A program made the position numbers and the translations under genes. From Paramesorhizobium salinisoli (lineage in GTDB: Bacteria; Pseudomonadota; Alphaproteobacteria; Rhizobiales; Rhizobiaceae): a stretch of 64,000 bases of DNA. The stretch lies in NCBI RefSeq assembly GCF_003335045.1, contig NZ_QOZG01000003.1:486276-550275 (forward strand). Reading direction: 5' to 3'. The notes below the pieces were generated by a model that was not told the DNA's origin, ran no database searches, and was given only the letters and a program-made list of their open reading frames with translations. Shown here piece by piece: positions 37,460-46,231 of this stretch. Each line of letters starts with the position of its first letter. The first letter of the stretch is position 1.

Positions 37460-38332
37460 ATGACCGCATTCGGTTCACAATCGATGGCCCTCCCCCTCAA
37501 ACGCGTCATCATGCGCCTGCCGGACCGCGTCATGGCGGGGGCGGAGCCCGATATCTGGCACTATGGCCCCCAGTTCAATCCGCAGAAAGCGTCGCAGCAA
37601 CATAGCGTCTTTGCCGATCTCGTTGCGCGCTCCGGTGCGGAGATCACCTGGATTCGCGACGGGAATGATGGTCTCGCCGATTCGATATTCACCCATGATC
37701 CGTCCCTGGTCACCAATAAGGGAGCGATCCTCCTGCGCATGGGCAAGCGCTTGCGCGAGGAGGAGCCTGAACTGCATCACGAAACCTACAGACAGATGGA
37801 TGTTCCAATCCTCGGCCGCATCGAAGCGCCGGGAACGGTCGAAGGCGGCGATTGCGTCTGGGTAGATGACAAGACCCTGGCGGTGGGGCGCGGCGTGCGC
37901 ACCAACCAGACCGGAATCGAACAACTGGCTGCGATCCTGGAGCCGCTCGGCGTCACGGTCCTTGGTTTCGACCTGCCGCTCTGGCATGGCGAAGACGCCT
38001 GCCTGCATCTCATGTCGATTATTTCCCCCCTGGCGGAAAAGCTGGCGCTGGTCCACATGCCCCTCCTCCCCGCCGCCTTCTATCAATTGTTGAAGGAACG
38101 GGGCATTCGCCTGGTTGCGGCGCCGGAAGACGAATTCGCCGCCAGCAACGGGCTCAATTTGAATGTACTGCCCACCAGCCCCTATGAAATCATTGCCGTT
38201 GCCGGTTTCGAGGGAACGAAGGCCGCCATGGAGGCCGCGGGATGCAAGGTCTCGACTTTTGAGGCGGATGCGTTGTGCATAGCCTGCGAGGGCGGCCCGA
38301 CCTGCCTGACGCGGCCGGTCTGGCGGCAATGA
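37460..38332 (+). CDS. Arginine deiminase/dimethylargininase-like (guanidino-modifying) enzyme
   Basis: A 290-residue protein of the amidinotransferase/deiminase superfamily. Active-site elements: Asp80 (FTHDPSLV), EGGD (residues 128-131), His183 (ACLHL) and the C-terminal nucleophile Cys282 in EGGPTCLTRPV. Relatives hydrolyse the guanidino carbon of arginine or N-methylated arginine (giving citrulline and methylamines). It leads an operon with TetR, aminotransferase and guanidino-oxoacid decarboxylase genes, so the substrate may be arginine, a methylarginine, or a downstream guanidino acid. The start is weakly supported; a Met at codon 9 is possible. Confidence 0.82.
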   Translation: MTAFGSQSMALPLKRVIMRLPDRVMAGAEPDIWHYGPQFNPQKASQQHSVFADLVARSGAEITWIRDGNDGLADSIFTHDPSLVTNKGAILLRMGKRLREEEPELHHETYRQMDVPILGRIEAPGTVEGGDCVWVDDKTLAVGRGVRTNQTGIEQLAAILEPLGVTVLGFDLPLWHGEDACLHLMSIISPLAEKLALVHMPLLPAAFYQLLKERGIRLVAAPEDEFAASNGLNLNVLPTSPYEIIAVAGFEGTKAAMEAAGCKVSTFEADALCIACEGGPTCLTRPVWRQ

Positions 38333-38985
38333 CGGAACAGATCGCCACGCGCAAGAGCTTCCGCCGCGAGGGCGAGGACAAGCGGCGCGAGGACCTGATC
38401 GCGGCGACGCTGGAATGCGTTGCCGAACGAGGGCTCGTGGGTGCGACCGTGCGCGAGATCGCCCTGCGCGCCGACGTAACCCCCGGTCTGATCCGCTATT
38501 ATTTTCCCACCAAGGATGATCTGATCGGCGCTGCCTACCGGACCGTCATGGACCGCATGACGGTTCAGGCAAGCGCGGCCCTGGAAAACGCACCCGACGA
38601 TGCGCGTGCGCGGCTTTCCGCGTTCGTGACCGCCAATCTCGGCGCGCCCATCATGGACCCACGCAACCTCTCGCTTTGGGCAGGTTTCATCGCGCTCGTC
38701 CATGCCGACCCGGCCATGGCTACTGTGCATCGCGAGGGCTATCTCGGCTTTCGCGACGAACTCGAGATCCTCATTCGCCAGGCATTGCTCGCCGCCGGCA
38801 GGCCTGCTGAACCGCACCACACCCGCCGCCATGCCATCGCGATCAATGCGATCATCGATGGTCTATGGCTGGAAGGCTGCCTCGCGGCCGATGAGTTCGC
38901 CAAAGGTGAGTTGGCGGAAACGGGCGTTTCGGCTATCGAGGCGGTTCTGGGAATTTCTCTGCAATCAGAAGGAGGCGCAGCATAA
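38329..38985 (+). CDS. TetR-family regulator (BetI-like)
   Basis: A 218-residue TetR protein with an N-terminal helix-turn-helix (TLECVAERGLVGATVREIALRA, then LIRYYFPTKDDL) and a BetI-like ligand domain (DPRNLSLWAGFIALVHADP). It is embedded in the operon between the deiminase-like gene (ATGA overlap) and the aminotransferase gene (TAATG overlap), so it is presumably an autoregulator responding to a pathway intermediate. Confidence 0.88.
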   Translation: MTEQIATRKSFRREGEDKRREDLIAATLECVAERGLVGATVREIALRADVTPGLIRYYFPTKDDLIGAAYRTVMDRMTVQASAALENAPDDARARLSAFVTANLGAPIMDPRNLSLWAGFIALVHADPAMATVHREGYLGFRDELEILIRQALLAAGRPAEPHHTRRHAIAINAIIDGLWLEGCLAADEFAKGELAETGVSAIEAVLGISLQSEGGAA

Positions 38986-40172
38986 TGCGCTATGCATCCG
39001 TTACCGACCGCCTGGCCGGGTTGGGATCAGATAAATGGGCCGTCCACCTGCGTGCGCGCGAGATGCGGCGGGCTGGGGCCGAAATCATCGAGCTGACGAT
39101 CGGCGAACCCGATATCCCCACGCCCTCCGACATGATCGATGTCGCCGACAAGGCGATGCGTACCGGGCGGACCGGCTATTCGAATGGGCGCGGCGAGCCC
39201 GGCGTTCTCGCCGCCCTTGCCGCCAAATACAGCGAGCGGACCGGCAGGCCGATCACCGCCGACAACATCATGTGCTTTCCCGGAACGCAGACGGCATTGT
39301 CCATGGTCATGCTCGGGCTTGCCGAAGACGGCGATGAAATCATCACCGGAGATCCGCTCTACGCCACCTATGACGGCGTTATCCGCGCCACGGGAGCCAC
39401 CCGTGTTTCCGTGCCGCTGCATCCGGAAAAGGGCTTCCGCATGCAGGCCGCCGATCTGGAAAAGATCATCACGCCGAAAGCGAAAGTGCTGCTTCTCAAC
39501 ACGCCGCACAATCCGACCGGCGCCGTGCTCAGCAAGGAAGAACTGGCGGATATCGGCGAAGTCTGCCGGAAGCACGATCTCTGGATCGTTTCCGACGAGG
39601 TGTACGAACTCTTGATCTTCGGCGGCACGTTCACGTCGCCGCTCGATCTCCCTGAATTGGCCGACCGTACCATCGCCGTGTCCTCGATCTCCAAATCCCA
39701 TGCCGCGCCGGGCTTCCGGAGCGGTTGGTGCGTCGGGCCGAAGGAGTTTACCCAGCGTCTGCTGCCGCTCTCGGAATCCATGCTGTTCGGCGTGCAGCCT
39801 TTCATCGCCGATATGACAGCCTATGCGCTTGGCCGTCCCTCAGCGGCGGCGGCCACCATGCGCGAGAACTATCTGCGCCGCGCAGAGCGCATTTCCGAAC
39901 GGCTCGACGGCATCGCGGGCATCCTCAGCAAGGTGCCGCAGGCGGGCATGTTCATTCTTGCCGATATTCGCGCGACAGGCCTGAGCGGCAATGAATTCGC
40001 CATGCGTCTCCTGGAGGAAGAGCACGTGGCGGTCATGCCGGGCGAATCCTTCGGAAAGAACCTGTCCGGCTATCTCAGGCTCAGCCTCAGCGTCGCCGAC
40101 GACAAGATCGATGCGGCCTGCGCCGGCATCGTGCGTCTCGCATCCCGCCTCCAGCCACGGAAATACGGATGA
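38985..40172 (+). CDS. Class I aminotransferase, probable arginine:pyruvate transaminase
   Basis: A 395-residue PLP fold-type I aminotransferase with the substrate segment NTPHNPTGAV and the PLP lysine in SSISKSHAAPGFRSGW. Its length matches AruH (about 393 residues). The gene directly overlaps a decarboxylase of the 5-guanidino-2-oxopentanoate type, as in the arginine transaminase pathway, so arginine is the most likely donor. It could instead act on citrulline or another basic amino acid. Confidence 0.82.
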   Translation: MRYASVTDRLAGLGSDKWAVHLRAREMRRAGAEIIELTIGEPDIPTPSDMIDVADKAMRTGRTGYSNGRGEPGVLAALAAKYSERTGRPITADNIMCFPGTQTALSMVMLGLAEDGDEIITGDPLYATYDGVIRATGATRVSVPLHPEKGFRMQAADLEKIITPKAKVLLLNTPHNPTGAVLSKEELADIGEVCRKHDLWIVSDEVYELLIFGGTFTSPLDLPELADRTIAVSSISKSHAAPGFRSGWCVGPKEFTQRLLPLSESMLFGVQPFIADMTAYALGRPSAAAATMRENYLRRAERISERLDGIAGILSKVPQAGMFILADIRATGLSGNEFAMRLLEEEHVAVMPGESFGKNLSGYLRLSLSVADDKIDAACAGIVRLASRLQPRKYG

Positions 40173-41758
40173 CCACGACAGGCGAGGCCCTCGTTCATCT
40201 GCTCGAGACCTATGATGTCGACACTGTTTTCGGCATCCCCGGCGTCCACACGATCGAGCTCTATCGCGGTCTCGCCGCCTCGAAGATCCGCCACATAACC
40301 CCGCGCCACGAACAGGGCGCGGGCTTCATGGCCGATGGCTATGCCCGCGCCACGGGCAAGCCGGGCGTGGCCTTCGTCATTACCGGACCTGGTATTACAA
40401 ATACCATCACCGCCATGGGCCAGGCCCGCGCCGATTCCATTCCGATGCTGATCATCTCGGGCGTCAATGAGCGCCACACGCTCGGCAAGGGCATGGGCTT
40501 TTTGCATGAACTGCCCGACCAGCGCGCTATGATGCGGACTGTCGCGATGTTTTCGCACCGGATCGAGAATCCCGATGAACTGCCGGGTGTCCTGGCGCAG
40601 GCATTCGCCCTCTTCTCGTCCCGCAGGTCGGGGCCTGTCCATATCGAAATCCCGCTCGATGTCATGGCGGAGCCTCTGGCGGATGCACGCCGATTGCCGG
40701 ATAGCGCGCAATTTCCCCAGGTATCACCGGAAACGCTGGCGGAACTGACCGAACTCTGTCTTACGGCCGAGCGCCCGGTCATACTGATCGGCGGCGGCGC
40801 AAAGAATAATGCGACGGAGAGCCTGAAGGATCTCGCGGAGAAGCTCGACGCGCCTGTCGTGGCAACGACCAACGCGCGCGGCATCCTGCACGCACACCCG
40901 CTGCTCGTTCCGGCCAGCCCTAGCCTGAAATCTGCCAGGAAACTGTTGTCGGACAGTGATCTCGTGATCGCCATCGGCACCGAGATGGGACCGACCGATT
41001 ACGATATGTACGGCGATAGCGGCTTTCCCAAATTGCAGCGCCTCGTCCGTATCGATATCGACGCGGATCAACTCGGCCGCCATGCCGCCTTCATGCCGAT
41101 CCAGGCATCCGCGAATGAGGCCGTGACGGCACTCGCCGCGCGTCTCCCCGAGCGGCGCAACGCCGGCTCGGGCGCGAGGCGTGCCCAGGCAACCCGGGAT
41201 GCCGCATGGGCGGAAATTGGACCGAGGATCCAAAGCCATGTGCATTTCCTCGATATTTTGCGCGATACGCTGCCCAATTCACTCATTATCGGCGATTCCA
41301 CCCAGGCGATTTATTCCGGCAATCTCTATTACGATCATGACCGCGCCGGCGGCTGGTTCAACGCCGCCACCGGCTTCGGCGCACTGGGCTTCGGCCCGCC
41401 CGCAGCCATCGGCGCCGCTCTCGGCCAACCGCAGACATCGACCATCTGCATCGTCGGAGACGGCGGCTTCCAGTTCGTGCTCGGAGAACTCGGCGCGGCC
41501 GTTGATGAAAATGCGCCGGTCATCTTCATCGTCTGGAACAATCGCGGCTATCAGGAGATCGAGCGCGCCATGCGCGACGTCGCCATCGTTCCCGTCGGCG
41601 TGCGCCCGACGCCGCCGGATTACCTCAAGATCGCCGAGGCCTACGGCATCCAGGCGCAACGTCTTGCGCATCTCGACGATCTTCCCGCCACCCTCTTGCA
41701 GGCAAGGGCGAGCGGCAAGCCATATCTCATTGAAATCGATGAGGAACTGATCGGTTGA
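40169..41758 (+). CDS. aruI: 5-guanidino-2-oxopentanoate decarboxylase (TPP enzyme)
   Basis: A 529-residue thiamine-diphosphate enzyme. It has the N-terminal Pyr domain with catalytic Glu in RHEQGAGFMADGYARATG, a central domain, and the C-terminal PP domain. The TPP motif starts at GDGGFQF near residue 430 and ends at WNN. The set of sequence features matches AruI-type decarboxylases, which turn the arginine-derived 2-oxoacid into 4-guanidinobutyraldehyde. ATGA overlap with the aminotransferase gene supports the substrate link. Acetolactate synthase or benzoylformate decarboxylase are less likely. Confidence 0.83.
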   Translation: MTTTGEALVHLLETYDVDTVFGIPGVHTIELYRGLAASKIRHITPRHEQGAGFMADGYARATGKPGVAFVITGPGITNTITAMGQARADSIPMLIISGVNERHTLGKGMGFLHELPDQRAMMRTVAMFSHRIENPDELPGVLAQAFALFSSRRSGPVHIEIPLDVMAEPLADARRLPDSAQFPQVSPETLAELTELCLTAERPVILIGGGAKNNATESLKDLAEKLDAPVVATTNARGILHAHPLLVPASPSLKSARKLLSDSDLVIAIGTEMGPTDYDMYGDSGFPKLQRLVRIDIDADQLGRHAAFMPIQASANEAVTALAARLPERRNAGSGARRAQATRDAAWAEIGPRIQSHVHFLDILRDTLPNSLIIGDSTQAIYSGNLYYDHDRAGGWFNAATGFGALGFGPPAAIGAALGQPQTSTICIVGDGGFQFVLGELGAAVDENAPVIFIVWNNRGYQEIERAMRDVAIVPVGVRPTPPDYLKIAEAYGIQAQRLAHLDDLPATLLQARASGKPYLIEIDEELIG

Positions 41759-41779
41759 TGACCATCGGCCAATAATCCG

Positions 41780-43204
41780 TCACGGCCGGTGAACGGTCTT
41801 GACCTCAAGGAAATCCTCAAGCCCGAATTTCCCACCCTCGCGGCCATTGCCCGACTGCTTGTAACCGCCGAACGGGCTGCCATAACGATGCGGGCCGCCA
41901 TTGATATGCACCATGCCCGCCTTCAGCCTTAACGCCACTCTTTCGGCGCGTTCGGTGTCGCCCGTCTGGACATAGGCTGCGAGCCCGTAAGGCGTGTCAT
42001 TGGCAATGGCGATCGCCTCCTCCTCCGTATCGAACGGGATCAACGCCAGGACCGGGCCGAAGACCTCCTCCCTGGCGATACGCATGTCGTTGCGGACGTC
42101 GGCGAAAACCGTCGGGCGAACGAAATAGCCTGTTTCGAAGCCTTCAGGCTTGCCCGGGCCGCCGACAAGGACGCGAGCACCGTCTTCTATCCCCGCCTCG
42201 ATCAATTTCTGCACCCGGTCGAACTGGATATGGCTGACGAGCGGGCCGATATGGTCGCCCTCCTCTTCCGGATTGCCGACCCGCGCCCTGCTGCCCGCCT
42301 CCTCGACGATCTTGACCACCTTGTCATAGACCGGGCGCTGCACGAGCATACGCGTCGGCGCATCGCAGGACTGACCGCTATTGTTGAAGCATTCGAGCAC
42401 GCTGCTTGCCACCCGGTCCTCCAGATCGGCATCATCGAAGACGATGTTGGGCGATTTGCCACCAAGCTCCAGCGTCACCCGCTTGACCGTATCGGCGGCG
42501 TCCTTGCTGACGGCAATACCGGCGCGGGTTGAGCCGGTAAACGACATCATATCGACGTCCTTGTGCCGCGACAGAGCCGCGCCGACGGTCGAACCATCGC
42601 CATTGACCAGATTGAAAGTCCCCCGGGGAAACCCGGCCTCGTCGATCATCTCCGCATAGAGCATTGCGTTGAGCGGCGTGAATTCGCTCGGCTTCAACAC
42701 ACAGGTGCTTCCCGTCGCCAATGCCGGAACCACTTTCAGCGCGATCTGGTTGATCGGCCAGTTCCACGGCGTGATGAGCCCACACACGCCGATCGGCTCG
42801 CGCACGACGATATCGCCGTTCGGCAGCTTCTCGCGGGTGGACAAGTTCTTCAGCGCCTCGATAAAACCCTTAAGATGCCCGATGCCGACATCGGCCTGCT
42901 GCTGGGTACTCATGGTGATCGGCGCGCCGAGTTCCAGCGTGATGGTCCGCGCCATTTCATCATAGCGCCGCTCATAAATCGCCAGCAGTTTTTCCAACAG
43001 CGCCAGCCGCTCCTCCAGGGATGTCCGGCTATAGGTCTCGAACGCCTTCTTCGCTGCCGCCACGGCCCGGTCGATATCCCCAGGCGTTCCCATCGAGATG
43101 ACGGCAACCGGCTTCTCCGTCGCTGGATTAATCACGTCGAAATCACAAGCCTTCAGAGGAGGAACCCATTTGCCGTCGATATAAAAATCCCGTTTGATGA
43201 GCAT
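41780..43204 (-). CDS. NAD(P)-dependent aldehyde dehydrogenase
   Basis: A 474-residue aldehyde dehydrogenase with TPWNWPINQIALK (cofactor site), FTGSTRAG, catalytic Glu in LELGGKSPN and catalytic Cys in NNSGQSCDAP. It is convergent with the decarboxylase gene, whose predicted product is an aldehyde. Oxidation of 4-guanidinobutyraldehyde to 4-guanidinobutyrate is therefore plausible. It is not in the same transcript, and the divergent Rrf2 regulator could also control it, so the assignment is tentative. Confidence 0.9.
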   Translation of the reverse strand: MLIKRDFYIDGKWVPPLKACDFDVINPATEKPVAVISMGTPGDIDRAVAAAKKAFETYSRTSLEERLALLEKLLAIYERRYDEMARTITLELGAPITMSTQQQADVGIGHLKGFIEALKNLSTREKLPNGDIVVREPIGVCGLITPWNWPINQIALKVVPALATGSTCVLKPSEFTPLNAMLYAEMIDEAGFPRGTFNLVNGDGSTVGAALSRHKDVDMMSFTGSTRAGIAVSKDAADTVKRVTLELGGKSPNIVFDDADLEDRVASSVLECFNNSGQSCDAPTRMLVQRPVYDKVVKIVEEAGSRARVGNPEEEGDHIGPLVSHIQFDRVQKLIEAGIEDGARVLVGGPGKPEGFETGYFVRPTVFADVRNDMRIAREEVFGPVLALIPFDTEEEAIAIANDTPYGLAAYVQTGDTERAERVALRLKAGMVHINGGPHRYGSPFGGYKQSGNGREGGKFGLEDFLEVKTVHRP

Positions 43205-43310
43205 CCCATTTCCCCTTTATGAATCTCGTTCCGCCATTCTTGCTATCGGCCGGGCAAACGCAAGAGTGCCTGTTCGATGCAGAAGATACGTCTCTTGCAT
43301 TTCGCTGCAT

Positions 43311-43333
43311 CATGTAATACGTAAAGTTACATG
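43311..43333. promoter_or_regulatory. Palindrome over the rrf2 start codon
   Basis: CATGTAA (43311-43317) and TTACATG (43327-43333) are inverted about a 9-bp centre that itself contains TACGTA. The right arm covers the ATG of the Rrf2 gene. Position and symmetry suggest an Rrf2 operator giving autoregulation and perhaps control of the divergent aldehyde dehydrogenase. Confidence 0.6.
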
Positions 43334-43792
43334 AAACGTGACAGCCGCCTCTCCTCCGTCCTCCACGCACTCCTGCACATGGCCGCCAATGATGGTCCCA
43401 TGACGTCCGAAGCGCTTGCCCATTGCATGCATACCAATCCCGTCGTCGTCAGGCGCACCATGGCCGGATTGCGCCAGGCAGGGCTGGTCCGCTCCGAAAA
43501 GGGGCACAATGGCGGCTGGACAATCGCCTGCGACCTCAACGCGGTGACGCTGCGCGACATCCACGCAGCGCTGGGCGAGCCAGCCGTGTTCGCCATCGGA
43601 AATCGCAACGCAGCGCCGGAATGCCTTGTCGAACAGGCCGTCAACGCGGCGCTGGACGATACCTTCCGTGAGGTGGAAACGCTTTTGATGGAGCGGTTCG
43701 GCCGCTTGACCCTGGCGCAACTCGCCGAGGATTTCACCGGGCGCCTCGCCGCTCACCACGAGAAAATACGGAGCCAACAAAATGCAGTTTGA
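43331..43792 (+). CDS. Rrf2-family regulator (YwnA-like)
   Basis: A 153-residue winged-helix protein with the Rrf2 pattern NPVVVRRTMAGLRQAGLVRSEKGHNGGW. Cysteines are at 32, 67 and 98 only; the three clustered cysteines that hold an iron-sulfur cluster in IscR/NsrR are absent, so a thiol-redox sensor is more likely. It overlaps the flavoprotein gene by 11 bp. Confidence 0.85.
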   Translation: MKRDSRLSSVLHALLHMAANDGPMTSEALAHCMHTNPVVVRRTMAGLRQAGLVRSEKGHNGGWTIACDLNAVTLRDIHAALGEPAVFAIGNRNAAPECLVEQAVNAALDDTFREVETLLMERFGRLTLAQLAEDFTGRLAAHHEKIRSQQNAV

Positions 43793-44666
43793 CGTAATCA
43801 TCATCGGTGGCAGCTATGCGGGAATGGCGGCGGCATTGCAGCTTGCCCGCGCGCGCTGCAGGATCATGATGATCGACGCGGGCCAGCGCCGCAATCGCTT
43901 CGCCGAGCATTCGCATGGCTTCCTCGGCCGTGACGGCCACGCGCCGGACCAGATTGCAGAAGAAGCGAAGCAGCAACTCCTCGCCTATCCCACGGTCACC
44001 TGGACCAACGGCAAGGCTCTGGGCGCCGCTCAGGCGGGCGGCGGTTTCCGCATCGAAACGGAAGCCGGGCAGACTTATGAAAGCACGCATTTGATCCTGG
44101 CGCTTGGCGTCGAGGATATCTTGCCCGACGTGCCCGGCCTGAAGGAGCGCTGGGGAAAGAGCGTGTTTCACTGCCCTTATTGCCATGGCTATGAGCTCGA
44201 TGAGGGGAGCATCGGCGTTCTCGCCGTTGGTCCTATATCCATGCATCAGGCCCTGATGCTTCCTGACTGGGGCAAGACGAGCTTTTTCATCAATGACACC
44301 TTTACGCCCGACGACGAGCAACTTGCACAGCTTTCCGCCCGCGGCGTCACCGTGGTGTCCGAACCGGTCGCCGAGATTACTGGTCATGCCGACATCCGGC
44401 TCGCCAGCGGCAGGGTGATTTCGCTCGCCGGTCTTTTCACCGCCCCCGCCACCCGGCCGACGAGCCCGCTTGCCGAGCAACTGGGCTGCGCGCTCGAAGA
44501 GGGTCCGCTTGGACCTTTCATCACCACCAACGCCATGAAGGAAACAACCATCCCCCGAATCTTTGCCTGTGGCGACGCGGCCCGGGCAGCGGGGTCGGTT
44601 TCCCTCGCCGTCGGCGATGGCGCCATGGCAGGGGCGGCAACGCACCGCTCGCTCATGTTCGGCTAG
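43782..44666 (+). CDS. Thioredoxin reductase-like flavoprotein with degenerate NADPH site
   Basis: A 294-residue FAD protein with the first Rossmann motif VIIIGGSYAGMAA, the redox pair CPYC (Cys131, Cys134) and the FAD-binding FACGDAARAAGS near the C-terminus. The second nucleotide site reads GVLAVGPISMHQA in place of the GxGxxA motif and downstream basic residues of NADPH-using thioredoxin reductase. It may therefore use another reductant or act as a dithiol oxidase. It is cotranscribed with the Rrf2 regulator, suggesting a thiol or redox stress role. Confidence 0.85.
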   Translation: MQFDVIIIGGSYAGMAAALQLARARCRIMMIDAGQRRNRFAEHSHGFLGRDGHAPDQIAEEAKQQLLAYPTVTWTNGKALGAAQAGGGFRIETEAGQTYESTHLILALGVEDILPDVPGLKERWGKSVFHCPYCHGYELDEGSIGVLAVGPISMHQALMLPDWGKTSFFINDTFTPDDEQLAQLSARGVTVVSEPVAEITGHADIRLASGRVISLAGLFTAPATRPTSPLAEQLGCALEEGPLGPFITTNAMKETTIPRIFACGDAARAAGSVSLAVGDGAMAGAATHRSLMFG

Positions 44667-44680
44667 CCGAGCCGGCAATC

Positions 44681-45775
44681 TCAGATCAATCCCGCGCGAT
44701 ATTGGTCTTTTAGCGGTGCGGTCGAGTTGCGAACGACCAGTTCCACATCGATCTTCTCGCGCCAGACCTCGCCGGCGTGGTCAAGGATCGCCCTCACCGC
44801 CCTGCGACCGATCTCCGCAATCGGCTGCTGGATCGTGGTGAGCGGCGGGATCGAGGCAGCGCTTTCCGGCACGCCGTCGAAGCCGACGATGGAAACGTCG
44901 TCGGGAACCGAGATCCCTTCCTTATTCAGCCAGTCAAGCGCGATAAACGCGATCCGGTCCGACTGCGCCAGAAGCGCCGACGGCGGCAGCGGTGACGAAA
45001 AGATCTCCTCCAGCGCCGGATAGACGGTTTCCCGATCAATCCGGGTCTCGTAGATCGGCACCTCCGCGCTATCTATTCCCGCCGCCTCGAGCGCCTGGAA
45101 ATAGCCTTTCGCCCGATCGCGCGAGGTATTAAAGCTGGTGGTATTCACCTGCTCCATGCCCACGCGCCCCGAAGAGCCACGCTCGACAAAAGGCATGCCG
45201 AGAACGGCAAATCGACGATGGCCCAGATCGAGGAGATGTTGGGCGGCCAGGCGCGCGCCGGCCAAATTGTCTATACCCACCGCCGACATGGTTTCATCGC
45301 CGCTTCCGAGATCCAGCGCGACGAAAGGCAGTTGCCGTTCGCGCGACGATTGGATCAATTTGTCCGCCCCTTCGAGACAAAACAGGATGAAGCCATCGAC
45401 GAGCGCGTTCTGCATGTTCCATGCAAGCTCCTCCTCGTTGGCCGCCGAGACCAGCGAGATGCCGGTACCGCTGGCGTCGCATGCTTCCGTGATACCCGAC
45501 ATCAGCACGCGCGCGTAAGGATCCTCGAAGAAATAGCTGAGCGGGAGCACCGTCGCGACGCCGATGGCATTCACCTTGCCGGCGCTAAGCAGGCGTCCCT
45601 TCGGGTCGGGTCCGCGGTAGCCCATCGCCTTGGCGAGTTCGAGAACGCGCTCGCGCACCTCCTCCCGCACGATCTCCGGCCGGTTGAAGACATTGGACGC
45701 CGTCCCCTTGGACACGCCCGCCGCCTGGGCCAGATCGTGCAGCGTCGGCGCCTTTCCGAAATTGATTTTCGCCAT
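44681..45775 (-). CDS. LacI-family regulator
   Basis: A 364-residue LacI-type repressor: helix-turn-helix PTLHDLAQAAGVSKGTASNV, hinge helix region, and a periplasmic-binding-like sugar domain ending in VGFDGVPESAA and TTIQQPIAEIG. It is divergent from a DUF1127 gene, with three copies of a 14-bp palindrome between them, so it almost certainly controls itself and that gene. No sugar transporter is adjacent. Confidence 0.9.
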   Translation of the reverse strand: MAKINFGKAPTLHDLAQAAGVSKGTASNVFNRPEIVREEVRERVLELAKAMGYRGPDPKGRLLSAGKVNAIGVATVLPLSYFFEDPYARVLMSGITEACDASGTGISLVSAANEEELAWNMQNALVDGFILFCLEGADKLIQSSRERQLPFVALDLGSGDETMSAVGIDNLAGARLAAQHLLDLGHRRFAVLGMPFVERGSSGRVGMEQVNTTSFNTSRDRAKGYFQALEAAGIDSAEVPIYETRIDRETVYPALEEIFSSPLPPSALLAQSDRIAFIALDWLNKEGISVPDDVSIVGFDGVPESAASIPPLTTIQQPIAEIGRRAVRAILDHAGEVWREKIDVELVVRNSTAPLKDQYRAGLI

Positions 45776-45820
45776 GCCAACCTTGGTCTCATTGCCTAAA
45801 CACTTGATATAGCATCAATC

Positions 45821-45834
45821 TTGAACCGGTTCAA
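45821..45834. promoter_or_regulatory. LacI operator O1
   Basis: Perfect 14-bp palindrome TTGAACCGGTTCAA, 46 bp before the LacI ATG. The CG centre with symmetrical arms is typical of LacI-family operators. Confidence 0.85.
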
Positions 45835-45841
45835 ATTTTAC

Positions 45842-45869
45842 TTGACGATCGCAGGCAACGATATATAAT
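45842..45869 (+). promoter_or_regulatory. Sigma70-like promoter of the DUF1127 gene
   Basis: TTGACG (45842-45847) and TATAAT (45864-45869) are spaced by 16 bp, close to the consensus. Operator O2 begins at the last base of the -10 box, so bound repressor would cover the transcription start. Confidence 0.75.
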
Positions 45870-45882
45870 TGAACCGGTTCAA
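45869..45882. promoter_or_regulatory. LacI operator O2
   Basis: Second perfect copy of TTGAACCGGTTCAA, 48 bp centre to centre from O1, overlapping the DUF1127 promoter. Confidence 0.85.
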
Positions 45883-45901
45883 TGACGATAACCCTCACAG
45901 C

Positions 45902-45915
45902 TTGAACCGGTCCAA
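45902..45915. promoter_or_regulatory. LacI operator O3 (one mismatch)
   Basis: TTGAACCGGTCCAA, one base different from O1 and O2, 33 bp downstream of O2 and within the leader of the DUF1127 gene. Confidence 0.75.
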
Positions 45916-45940
45916 TGTCGCGATCGGATGGAGCATGAAA

Positions 45941-46204
45941 ATGACTGCAATAGAATTAACTGCCAGATTGCGCGAAAAGCGCGTCCGTTACGACGTCTTG
46001 GGCACTCTGCTTATGGGATGGCGCGCCATGCGCCGCCACCGTGAGGAGCGCCGGGAACTTGTCGCGCTCTCCCGCCTTGGACCGCATATCATACGCGATA
46101 TGGGCTTTGATCCGGAAGAGGTCTACATGGCGCTGAACGGCAGTTGGGATGACATCGATCCCGCTAAATTCCAAAGCCATCTGCCGAAGAAGGAGCGCAT
46201 CTGA
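45941..46204 (+). CDS. DUF1127 small protein
   Basis: An 87-residue basic protein. The DUF1127 core lies in the middle (RHREERRELVALSRLGPHIIRDMGF) followed by an acidic tail. Members are abundant in alphaproteobacteria, and some affect phosphate and carbon metabolism or RNA turnover. The ATG at 45941 has GGAG seven bases upstream; the ATG six bases earlier is too close to that site. Tight operator placement indicates strong repression by the neighbouring LacI protein. Confidence 0.8.
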   Translation: MTAIELTARLREKRVRYDVLGTLLMGWRAMRRHREERRELVALSRLGPHIIRDMGFDPEEVYMALNGSWDDIDPAKFQSHLPKKERI

Positions 46205-46231
46205 ACGGAGCCACAGCTCCGCCTCCAGCGA

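Noticed and set aside
45869..45940. TTG start of the DUF1127 gene at 45869
   Set aside because: That codon lies inside operator O2 and the -10 box; ATG at 45941 has a proper ribosome-binding site.
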